From Delftia acidovorans (GTDB lineage Bacteria > Pseudomonadota > Gammaproteobacteria > Burkholderiales > Burkholderiaceae_C): a DNA stretch of 64,000 nt. Both the position numbers and the translations under genes were made by a program. A model generated the notes under the pieces. That model searched no databases and was not told the DNA's origin. It worked only from the letters and a program-made list of their open reading frames with translations. The DNA is taken from assembly GCA_031286585.1 (NCBI GenBank), contig JAITUC010000051.1, positions 1-64,000 of the forward strand, read 5' to 3'. Shown one piece after another: positions 53,351-60,707 of this stretch. The first letter of the stretch is position 1; each line of letters opens with the position of its first letter.

Positions 53351-53415
53351 CAGCGAACCATGCACAGCGCGGATGGCCATGCCGCGCGGTGCAAAAAAAT
53401 CTTGTGAAGTCCCCC

Positions 53416-53442
53416 TAAAGTTCGCCGGGGCAGCTCCGAAAA
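53416..53442 (+). promoter_or_regulatory. Sigma-28 promoter of fliC
   Basis: TAAAGTTC (53416-53423), 11 bases, TCCGAAAA (53435-53442) agrees with TAAAGTTT-N11-GCCGATAA in 13 of 16 positions. Transcription would start near 53450, giving a leader of about 150 bases. A second, weaker match lies downstream (GCAATTCG-N11-GCCGATGG, 53489-53515). Confidence 0.7.
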
Positions 53443-53599
53443 CCAACTCAGCAGAGGGACAAAAAGTCCTGAGCCCACCAAAAGCCGCGCAATTCGATGT
53501 GAAAGCGGCCGATGGTCGGATTGGGCCGCCGCCGCCCGCCTTGCGATAAGCGAGGGCACCGTGGCGGCGACGTAACTGACTTTACTAGGAGTTGTCACC

Positions 53600-54451
53600 A
53601 TGGCCATGTCTATCAACACCAACGTGCAATCGCTGAACGCCCAGCGCAACCTGGCTACTTCGCAGCACTCGCTGTCCACCACCATGCAGCGCCTGTCGTC
53701 CGGTCTGCGCGTCAACAGCGCCAAGGATGACGCCGCTGGCCTGGCCATTGCCGAACGCATGAACGCCCAGGTCCGCGGCATGAACGTCGCAGTGCGCAAC
53801 GCCAACGACGGCGTGTCGATGGCGCAGACCGCTGAAGGCGCCCTGTCCAAGGTGACCGACGCCCTGCAGCGCATGCGTGAACTGGCTGTGCAAGCCCGTA
53901 ACGGCACCAACGGCGCCAAGGACCAGGTTTCGCTGAACAAGGAATTCGTCGAACTGGGCAAGGAAATCGACCGCGTGATCAAGGGCGCTGATTTCAACGG
54001 CAAGAAGATCCTGAGCACCGACTCCGGCGCCATCAACTTCCAGGTCGGTGCCAACACCTCGGCCAACGACTCGATCACCGTCACCACGAGCAACCTGGGT
54101 ACGAACGCCGACATCACCGGCATCACCAGCGCCTCTATCGGTTCCGACGCCACCACGGCTCTGGACGCCACCGCCCTGGCCACCGTGATCTCCAACCTGG
54201 ACACGGCTCTGGACACGGTCAACTCCGAGCGCGCCGTGCTGGGTGCCACGCAGAACCGCTTCGAGGCCGTGGTCTCGAACCTGCAAGTGGCTTCCGAGAA
54301 CACCGCTGCGGCACGCAGCCGCATCATGGATGCAGACTTCGCTTCGGAAACCGCCAACCTGAGCCGCTCGCAGATCCTGCAGCAAGCCGGCACGGCGATG
54401 GTGGCCCAGGCCAACCAGCTGCCCCAGGGCGTCCTGGCCCTGCTGCGCTGA
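53600..54451 (+). CDS. fliC: Flagellin (first copy)
   Basis: 283 residues. Conserved ends: SINTNVQSLNAQRNLATSQH and SSGLRVNSAKDDAAGLAIAE at the start, RSRIMDADFASETANLSRSQ and QILQQAGTAMVAQANQLPQ at the end. The central part is short (about residues 130-210), so the outer D2/D3 domains are almost absent. That middle region is Ser/Thr-rich (TSANDSITVTTSNLGT) and offers many O-glycosylation sites, in line with the nearby GT41 genes. AGGAG lies 8 bases upstream. A strong terminator follows. Confidence 0.97.
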   Translation: MAMSINTNVQSLNAQRNLATSQHSLSTTMQRLSSGLRVNSAKDDAAGLAIAERMNAQVRGMNVAVRNANDGVSMAQTAEGALSKVTDALQRMRELAVQARNGTNGAKDQVSLNKEFVELGKEIDRVIKGADFNGKKILSTDSGAINFQVGANTSANDSITVTTSNLGTNADITGITSASIGSDATTALDATALATVISNLDTALDTVNSERAVLGATQNRFEAVVSNLQVASENTAAARSRIMDADFASETANLSRSQILQQAGTAMVAQANQLPQGVLALLR

Positions 54452-54506
54452 TCGCAGTACGAGTCCGGCAGCCTTCCCAAGCAGGAGGTGGCCGGAATTC
54501 TCCAGG

Positions 54507-54533
54507 CCCCAGGCATCTGCCTGGGGTTTTTTT
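54507..54533 (+). terminator. Intrinsic terminator after the first flagellin gene
   Basis: CCCCAGGC (54507-54514) pairs with GCCTGGGG (54519-54526), four-base loop, followed by seven T. It ends the monocistronic fliC transcript. Confidence 0.9.
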
Positions 54534-54741
54534 ATGCTCGAAAAAGTGGGCGAAGAGGGTGTTCGAAGGGTGAATTGGCGTCCGATCATGGGCTTTATCG
54601 GCGCTTTGGCGAAAGGGCTTTTCCGCACAATCGTTGACATCAGATAGGCAGAGCTGGAAGTCCTGGCGTGCTTTCTGGCGTTCTGGCGGCTTGGGGTCGT
54701 CGAACGGTTGGCCATTGTTCATGCCTAACGAGGAGCTGCCC

Positions 54742-55614
54742 ATGGCATCCATCATCAACACCAATCTTGTTTCGCTTAACGCCCAGCGCAATCTCAGCAC
54801 GTCTCAGTCGTCTCTGAGCACGACCATGCAGCGCCTGTCTTCGGGTCTGCGTGTCAACAGTGCGAAGGACGACGCGGCGGGTCTGGCGATTGCCGAGCGC
54901 ATGAACGCCCAGGTGCGCGGCATGAATGTGGCCATGCGCAATGCCAATGACGGCATTTCCATGGCCCAGACGGCTGAAGGCGCGCTGGGCAAGCTCAGCG
55001 ACAACCTGCAGCGCATGCGTGAGCTGGCCGTGCAGGCCGCAAACGACACCAACGGCACGACGGACCGTGGTTCGCTGGACAAGGAGTTCCAGCAACTGGC
55101 GCAGGAAATCGCCCGTATCGTCGGCAGCACGAGCTTCAACGGCCGCCAGCTGCTGGACAACAACAATCCCACCGTGTTCCAGGTCGGCGCCAATACCGGC
55201 GCCGACAACCAGATCACGATCACGGCGGTCAACCTGACCGGCGCATCTCCCGGTGGCTTGGCCATCACGGCCGGCACGCCCCCCACCCTGGGCGGCGCGC
55301 TGGGTTCGCTGCTCGGCGCAGGTAGCTCGGCGCCCGATGCACGCCTGTCCATGGAAGCCATCGATACGGCGCTGGACCTGGTCAACAACACGCGTGCCAC
55401 CTTCGGTGCCGCACAGAACCGCTTCGAGGCCGTGATCTCCAATCTGCAGGTGGCTGCCGAGAACACCGCGTCCGCACGTTCGCGCATCATGGATGCCGAC
55501 TTTGCTGCCGAAACCGCCAACCTGAGCCGCACGCAGATCCTGCAGCAGGCCGGTACAGCCATGGTGGCCCAGGCCAACCAGCTGCCCCAGTCGGTGCTCA
55601 AGCTGATCCAGTAA
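54742..55614 (+). CDS. fliC: Flagellin (second copy)
   Basis: 290 residues. Its ends are nearly the same as in the first flagellin (SLNAQRNLSTSQSSLSTTMQ, and RSRIMDADFAAETANLSRTQ). The variable middle at about 150-215 is Gly/Pro/Ser-rich and differs clearly (GASPGGLAITAGTPP, LGSLLGAGSSAPDARL). AGGAG lies upstream of the start at 54742. A duplicated flagellin is inferred. In the 208 bases between the terminator and the start I see no good sigma-28 promoter, so its regulation may differ from the first copy. Confidence 0.95.
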   Translation: MASIINTNLVSLNAQRNLSTSQSSLSTTMQRLSSGLRVNSAKDDAAGLAIAERMNAQVRGMNVAMRNANDGISMAQTAEGALGKLSDNLQRMRELAVQAANDTNGTTDRGSLDKEFQQLAQEIARIVGSTSFNGRQLLDNNNPTVFQVGANTGADNQITITAVNLTGASPGGLAITAGTPPTLGGALGSLLGAGSSAPDARLSMEAIDTALDLVNNTRATFGAAQNRFEAVISNLQVAAENTASARSRIMDADFAAETANLSRTQILQQAGTAMVAQANQLPQSVLKLIQ

Positions 55615-55670
55615 GAGGGAGCCAGCGGGGCTTTTGAGCCCGGCTGCGCGGGGCGTGGCCAAGAAAAGCC

Positions 55671-55697
55671 TCAGGTTCGGGAAAAACCGGTCGATAA
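55671..55697 (+). promoter_or_regulatory. Sigma-28 promoter of fliD
   Basis: TCAGGTTC (55671-55678), 11 bases, GTCGATAA (55690-55697). It agrees with TCAAGTTT-N11-GCCGATAA in 13 of 16 positions. Start expected near 55705, 85 bases before fliD. Confidence 0.66.
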
Positions 55698-55789
55698 GGT
55701 ACCGGGGAATGCCCTCGGGCATTTGGTGTGCGTGTTCGCAGGGGCACGCTCTGCGCTTTGGCGCGGAGGTGTTCTGCACTTAGAAAGGG

Positions 55790-57217
55790 ATGGTCATGGC
55801 CACCTTGAGTTCAGCTGGCATCAGCGGCAGCGGCCTGGACGAGACGATGATCGCCAAACTGGTGGCCCTGCAAAGGCAGTCACTGGTTCCGCTTCAGCAA
55901 AAAGCGTCTGTCCTGGATTCCAAGATATCCACGTTCGGGCAGATCAAGTCCCTGATGTCCACGCTTCAGGATGCGGCCACGTCGCTGGCCAATGCCGATA
56001 CGTGGCGTTTGTCCAATGCCACCTCGACCAATACGGCCGTGGCGGTTTCCGTGACGGATGCCAATGCACTGCCGGGGTCTTCGGTGATCTCGGTGGACAA
56101 GCTGGCGCGCAGCCAATCGGTGGCCACTGGCATCATGCCGACGGCCACGCAGTTCGGCGCGGGCAAGCTCACCATTACCATGGGCACCTGGAACGAGGAC
56201 GGAACGCAGTTCAGCAATCCGGGAACGCCGCTGGAAATCGATATTGCGGCGGGCGCCAAGCTGGAAGACGTGGTCCAGACCATCAACAGCAAGGGTGGGG
56301 GCGTGGTTGCGTCGGTGCTCAAGGATGCCCAGGGCGAACGTCTGGTGCTGCGCTCGCGTGCCACGGGCGCAGATGCCGGCTTCACGGTCGATGCCAGTGG
56401 CGATTCCAGCCTGTCGGCCCTCGCCTTCAATGGCAAGGCCACCACGGGCTCCGTGGCGCAGTACGCCCAGAACGCCCAGATCAATGTCAACGGCATCACG
56501 GTGCAGTCGACCACCAACGAGTTCAAGCAGACCGTGCCTGGCCTCAACATCACCGTGAACCAGGTGACGGCGGCGGCCACCCCGGTGACGGTGACGGTGT
56601 CTTCGGACACTGAGGGCATGAAGAAGAAGATCCAGGCCTTCATGGATGCCTACAACGCGCTCAATGACGCGTTGGCCAGTTCGACCAAGTACGACGCCGA
56701 AAGCAAGACTGCCGGCGTGCTGCAGGGCGACTCCACCACGGTGGGCATGACCAATAGCCTGCGCAGTGTGGTCTCGGGTACGGTTGCTGGCGCAGCGGAC
56801 TCGCTCAAGCGCCTGTCGGACATGGGCATTCAGATCCAGAAGGGCGGCAAGCTGGCCTTCGGTACGACGGCCAGCGACAAGACCAAGCTGGACGCAGCGC
56901 TGAAGGACCCCGAGTCCATGAGCAAGATGTTTGCTGCGGTGGGGACGGAAGGGCAGCCTGATACGCAGGGCCTGGCCGCGCGCATGAAGGATTTCACGCG
57001 CAAGGCGCTGGAATTCGATGGCACCTTCGACACCAAGAGCAAGAGCCTGCAGGCGCTCAAGAAGGACAACGGCAAGTCCCAGGACCGGATCAACGACCAG
57101 GCCGATTCGCTGGAAAAGCGCCTGCGTGAGCAGTACGCATCCCTGGACAAGAAGATGAGCGGCTACTCGGCGCTGAGTGCCTACATGAACCAGCAGGTTT
57201 CCCAGTGGAATAGATAG
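55790..57217 (+). CDS. fliD: Flagellar filament cap protein FliD
   Basis: 475 residues. The N-terminal start is typical (SSAGISGSGLDETMIAKLVALQRQSLVPLQQK), with coiled-coil ends and a central domain at about 85-300. The C-terminal part (KKKIQAFMDAYNALNDALA, then SLQALKKDNGKSQDRINDQADSLEKRLREQYASLDKKMSGY, shown in short pieces) is the conserved helical end. FliD forms the pentamer cap that folds flagellin at the filament tip. GAAAGGGATGGTC contains the ribosome binding site. It is followed by fliS and fliT. Confidence 0.94.
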   Translation: MVMATLSSAGISGSGLDETMIAKLVALQRQSLVPLQQKASVLDSKISTFGQIKSLMSTLQDAATSLANADTWRLSNATSTNTAVAVSVTDANALPGSSVISVDKLARSQSVATGIMPTATQFGAGKLTITMGTWNEDGTQFSNPGTPLEIDIAAGAKLEDVVQTINSKGGGVVASVLKDAQGERLVLRSRATGADAGFTVDASGDSSLSALAFNGKATTGSVAQYAQNAQINVNGITVQSTTNEFKQTVPGLNITVNQVTAAATPVTVTVSSDTEGMKKKIQAFMDAYNALNDALASSTKYDAESKTAGVLQGDSTTVGMTNSLRSVVSGTVAGAADSLKRLSDMGIQIQKGGKLAFGTTASDKTKLDAALKDPESMSKMFAAVGTEGQPDTQGLAARMKDFTRKALEFDGTFDTKSKSLQALKKDNGKSQDRINDQADSLEKRLREQYASLDKKMSGYSALSAYMNQQVSQWNR

Positions 57218-57272
57218 ACAGGAGCCATGCGGAGCGGCGGTCGTGTTTTCTGCAACCAATGCCCGGTGCCTC

Positions 57273-57299
57273 TAAATTTTCAGGCATTGCAGCCGAAGA
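57273..57299 (+). promoter_or_regulatory. Sigma-28 promoter of fliST
   Basis: TAAATTTT (57273-57280), 11 bases, GCCGAAGA (57292-57299). It agrees with TAAAGTTT-N11-GCCGATAA in 13 of 16 positions. The start would lie near 57306, just before the ribosome binding site AAGGAAA and 16 bases before fliS. Confidence 0.62.
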
Positions 57300-57321
57300 A
57301 CAAGACATCAAGGAAACGAAC

Positions 57322-57735
57322 ATGTACACATCGCTCAACCGTCGTGCTGCAAGTGCCTACGCCCAGGTCGGCGTCCAGTCCTCCGTGGACGGCGCATCGC
57401 CCCACCAGCTGATCCAGCTGCTGTTCGATGCGCTCGAAAAAGCGCTGAACGCGGCCAAGGGAGCCTTGCAGCGTGGCGACATCGTCGAGAAGGGTGTGCA
57501 GATCGGCAAGGCCGTGCGCATTCTGGAAGAAGGCCTGAAGGCCTCCGTCAACCCCGATGAAGGCGGCGAGCTGGCCCAGAACCTGATTTCCGTCTACGAC
57601 TACAGCATCACCCAGCTGACGCTGGCCAATCTGCGCAACGATGCGGCGCTGCTGCAAAGCGCGCAGGATGTGCTGGCTCCGATTGCCCATGGTTGGCGCG
57701 ACATCGCCAATACGCCAGCCGTTGCCGGGACCTAG
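57322..57735 (+). CDS. fliS: Flagellin chaperone FliS
   Basis: 137 residues, the usual length. Family core: AYAQVGVQSSVDGASPHQLIQLLFDALEKALNAAKGALQRGDIVEKGVQIGKAVRILEEGL at about 12-75 (Y13 and the HQLIQLLFDA helix) and QLTLANLRNDAALLQSAQDVL near the end. FliS binds the C-terminus of flagellin and brings it to FlhA. The start at 57322 has AAGGAAACGAAC upstream; an earlier in-frame codon is not supported. It is two bases before fliT. Confidence 0.94.
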   Translation: MYTSLNRRAASAYAQVGVQSSVDGASPHQLIQLLFDALEKALNAAKGALQRGDIVEKGVQIGKAVRILEEGLKASVNPDEGGELAQNLISVYDYSITQLTLANLRNDAALLQSAQDVLAPIAHGWRDIANTPAVAGT

Positions 57736-57737
57736 AA

Positions 57738-58037
57738 ATGGAGCTGACATTGATTGACTTTTACCGGGCCATAGAAGACAGCAGCGCCAAGATGCTGCAG
57801 GCCGCACAGAACAAGGATTGGGAGGGAGTGACGCGCTACGAGGGCACCTGTGCCGTGCTGATCGAGCAGCTGCGGCTCAAGTCGCATGACGAGCCGCTGG
57901 CGCCCGATCAGCGCAAGGAGAAGGCACGCATCATGCAGCGCATCCTGCGCAATGATGCCCAGATCCGCACGCTGGCCGAGCCCTGGCTGGCACAGTTCGA
58001 ACATATGTTTGATGGTCAGCCCCACGCCATGCATTGA
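57738..58037 (+). CDS. fliT: FliT-like flagellar chaperone
   Basis: 99 residues, helical throughout (MELTLIDFYRAIEDSSAKM, then NKDWEGVTRYEGTCAVLIEQL and AWLAQFEHMF-like end PWLAQFEHMFDG). FliT is the FliD chaperone and an inhibitor of late flagellar regulation. Sequence similarity in this family is weak; the call rests on size, helical content and place directly after fliS. The ATG comes two bases after the fliS stop. A bidirectional terminator follows. Confidence 0.8.
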   Translation: MELTLIDFYRAIEDSSAKMLQAAQNKDWEGVTRYEGTCAVLIEQLRLKSHDEPLAPDQRKEKARIMQRILRNDAQIRTLAEPWLAQFEHMFDGQPHAMH

Positions 58038-58082
58038 GCAGGGCAGGTCGGCAGGAGCTGCATCCGCAGCGCTCCTGCCGGG

Positions 58083-58120
58083 CATAAAAAACCGCCTGAT
58101 GGTCAGGCGGTTTTTTTATG
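58083..58120. terminator. Bidirectional terminator between fliT and the HDOD gene
   Basis: A long palindrome: CATAAAAAACCGCCTGA, TGG loop, TCAGGCGGTTTTTTTATG. The stem is GC-rich in the middle and ends in A-run and T-run on each side, so it ends both the plus-strand fliT transcript and the minus-strand HDOD transcript, which ends 60 bases away. Confidence 0.92.
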
Positions 58121-58179
58121 GGCGGAATCTTCGGAGGGCAGCGGCCGCGTGCTGGGCCGCCGTGCGTCGTCGCCGTCGG

Positions 58180-59472
58180 TCAGGCCTGGGGAGCAGGCTG
58201 CACCTGCAGTTCGCTGAGCATGCGCAGCAGGATGCGGTTCACGTCCTCGATCTCGAAGTCGTTTTCTTCGCGCAACTGGCGGATCGGTGCGGGGTCGTCG
58301 GACTCCAGTGCAATGGCCATGAGCAGGGCCGGCGCGTAGGGGCCGGTGCGCGTCACGGCCGCATCGAAGATGCGTTCGGACAGGGGCACGCGGCGCAGCG
58401 CGGCGGGCAGGGGCTCGCCCAGCAACTGGTCCAGCTGCGAGAACAGCCCCAGCAGATAGACCTCGCGCTGCAGGTCGTGGCTGATGCCGGCTTCGATCAG
58501 TCGTTCGGTCAGGCTGGCGCGCAGCCGGATGGCGGTGCGCACGGGCACCAGGCTGGGCTCGGTGCAGGCGTGGGGCAACTGGTCGGACAACCAGCGCTGC
58601 AGCGTGCCATAGCCCAGCATCACCAGGCCGCGGCGCAGCGAGTCCACATTGCCCCGCAGGCCCAGGGCTGCGGAGTTGGTGTAGAGCATGAAGCGATAGG
58701 CCAGGATGGGGTCTTCGCCCAGGATCTGCTCGAAGGCTTCCAGCGACTGCTCGGCATCCACGGCGCGCATCAGCGCGAGCACGGTGTCGCGGCTGGGCAG
58801 GGCGGCGTGATGGCGCTGGGCATGCAGCGTATCGGCCACGGGCCAGCCGGCGATGGCGCCCGCATGGAAGCTGTCCAGGCACAGATCGGTCAGGGCCAGG
58901 CTGTCCAGCCCCTCGTACATCTGGCCGCCCAGCAGTTGCAGGGGCGGCAGGGTGGGCGCGGGCCTGGCGGCCTGCTTCAGTGCCTGCAGCTTGGTCGGCG
59001 CCTGGGCTGCCTGCGCGGCCTGTTGCAGCGCAAGCGCTGTCTGGTTGGGCATGCCCGAGGCGCCTTCGGGAGGCAGGTGCAGCAGGCTGCTGGCAAACCA
59101 GTGGGCGGCCTGGGCGTCGGGCACATCGGACAGCGGCCCGCGCCACACCAGCATCAGGCCGCGCGCATGGGCCTGGCGTACCAGGTCGTAGATGGCGGAG
59201 TCCTGCAGCCAGTCGCCGCGCACCTCGATCCATGGGCTGCCCTTGGAGGCGTTTTCCAGCAGGTCGCACAGCACCTGGCGCGACTGGGGCGACAGCAGTA
59301 CCGGCGGCGACTGCGTGCCCCAGGTCTCGCGCAGTATGCGCAGCAGGTGGGCCACGTCGGCCTGGACGCCGGGTTCCTCGTGAAGATAAAGCTGCACGCC
59401 CGCCAGACGGCGGGCCTGGTTCCAGAGCGGCCTATAGCCGAGGGTCAGAGAGCTCAGGACGGACTGGACCAT
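58180..59472 (-). CDS. HDOD-domain signalling protein with degenerate EAL-like N-terminus
   Basis: 430 residues. Residues about 220-420 form an HDOD domain (ILGEDPILAYRFMLYTNSAAL, RRGLVMLGYGTLQRWLSDQL, YLLGLFSQLDQLLGEPL, and ILRMLSELQV-like end). Residues about 10-200 have the outline of an EAL domain as in YuxH-type proteins (LGYRPLWNQARRLAGVQLYL, HARGLMLVWRGP) but without the EAL motif or metal residues, so c-di-GMP cleavage is unlikely. It follows flgL by 21 bases, so it is probably part of the flgIJKL transcript and may affect motility signalling. Confidence 0.82.
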   Translation of the reverse strand: MVQSVLSSLTLGYRPLWNQARRLAGVQLYLHEEPGVQADVAHLLRILRETWGTQSPPVLLSPQSRQVLCDLLENASKGSPWIEVRGDWLQDSAIYDLVRQAHARGLMLVWRGPLSDVPDAQAAHWFASSLLHLPPEGASGMPNQTALALQQAAQAAQAPTKLQALKQAARPAPTLPPLQLLGGQMYEGLDSLALTDLCLDSFHAGAIAGWPVADTLHAQRHHAALPSRDTVLALMRAVDAEQSLEAFEQILGEDPILAYRFMLYTNSAALGLRGNVDSLRRGLVMLGYGTLQRWLSDQLPHACTEPSLVPVRTAIRLRASLTERLIEAGISHDLQREVYLLGLFSQLDQLLGEPLPAALRRVPLSERIFDAAVTRTGPYAPALLMAIALESDDPAPIRQLREENDFEIEDVNRILLRMLSELQVQPAPQA

Positions 59473-59493
59473 GGATGCATGCGCGGGTGGCTA

Positions 59494-60684
59494 TCAGTTG
59501 ATGAAGTTGAACAGTGACAGTTTCTGGATCGAGGCATAGGACTGCAAGGCAGCCTGCATGCCCACCTTCTGCATGTCCACATCGGAGAGGGCCTTGATCA
59601 TATCGATGTCTTCGGCCCGCGAACGCGCTGCTTCCTGCTGTGTCGCCTGGTTCTTCATGTCGTCTTCAAGGCGGTCGGCGCGGTTGAGCTGGTCGCCGGC
59701 GAAGCTGCGCATCGCCTGGACGCGGCTCATGCCGGCGTCCAGCTCGTTGAGGCCGCGGCCCAGCGCCTGCTGCATGGCGCCGGCATCTGTGGCGCCGTTT
59801 TTCACGCCCGCGATCACGTTGTCCAGCACGCTGAACAGGTCGGTGCGCTGGCTGGGGCCCAGCGTGAAGCTGTCGCCCGTGGCCAGGTTGCCCGAGATCT
59901 TCATCGACATGCCGCCGACGGTGATGGTGTCGCCGGCGGTGTAGGGAACAGCCGTGGTGCTGGGGGGAATGGTGTAGCTCAGGGCGCCCGTCGTGGCGTC
60001 CTTGGTGAAAGTCAGGGTGTAGCTGGCCCCCGTGATGGCACTGGGGTCCGACACCGTGCCCAGGTCGGCATAGGCCGAGCTGCCCGTGGGCGACTGGCGC
60101 GAAATGGCGAACACACCGTTGCCCGTGGGCACGTTCATCCAGGTCGAAAAGCCGTCCAGCGCCAGCGGCAGGCCGTTCTCGCTGCCCGTGGCCTGGCCCG
60201 GTTGCAGCTGGGAATTGGCGCCCGGGTTGTTGTTGGTAAGCGGGTCTTCCTTGCTGCCCAGCCCGCGGAAGATGGGCAGGCCGTTGGAGTCCTTGGCATT
60301 GGCGTAGCTCAGCACCTGGTTGCGCAGGCTCTCGAGCTGCTGCACCAGCGCATCGCGCGCCTTCTGGTCATAGGAGCCATTGCCGGCCTGCAGGATCAGG
60401 TCGCGGAAGTCCTTGAGCGCGTCCTGGGCCGTGCCCAGCTTGGATTCGCCCTGGGCCATCACATCGCGCTGCAGGCCCAGCACGCGCTGGTCGTTTTCCG
60501 AGCGCGAGATGCGCGTGAGCGCGCGCTCGGCCTGTGCGGCGGCCACGGGGTCGTCGCTGGCGCGCACCACGCGCTTGCCGGAGGTGGTCTTTTCCATCAG
60601 GTCCACCAGACTCGTGTTGCGCGAGTTCAGGTTGTTGATGGTGCTTTCGTACATGTTGGCCGTGCCAATGCGGGAGATGCTCAT
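59494..60684 (-). CDS. flgL: Flagellar hook-filament junction protein FlgL
   Basis: 396 residues with flagellin-like ends: RIGTANMYESTINNLNSRNTSL and GKRVVRASDDPVAAAQAERALTR at the start, and SYASIQKLSLFNFIN at the end. The middle is larger than in enteric FlgL (317 residues). FlgL forms the second junction ring between hook and filament. It follows flgK by 23 bases. CAGGAG lies upstream. Confidence 0.94.
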   Translation of the reverse strand: MSISRIGTANMYESTINNLNSRNTSLVDLMEKTTSGKRVVRASDDPVAAAQAERALTRISRSENDQRVLGLQRDVMAQGESKLGTAQDALKDFRDLILQAGNGSYDQKARDALVQQLESLRNQVLSYANAKDSNGLPIFRGLGSKEDPLTNNNPGANSQLQPGQATGSENGLPLALDGFSTWMNVPTGNGVFAISRQSPTGSSAYADLGTVSDPSAITGASYTLTFTKDATTGALSYTIPPSTTAVPYTAGDTITVGGMSMKISGNLATGDSFTLGPSQRTDLFSVLDNVIAGVKNGATDAGAMQQALGRGLNELDAGMSRVQAMRSFAGDQLNRADRLEDDMKNQATQQEAARSRAEDIDMIKALSDVDMQKVGMQAALQSYASIQKLSLFNFIN

Positions 60685-60707
60685 GGTGGAATGCTCCTGT
60701 CCGGTGA

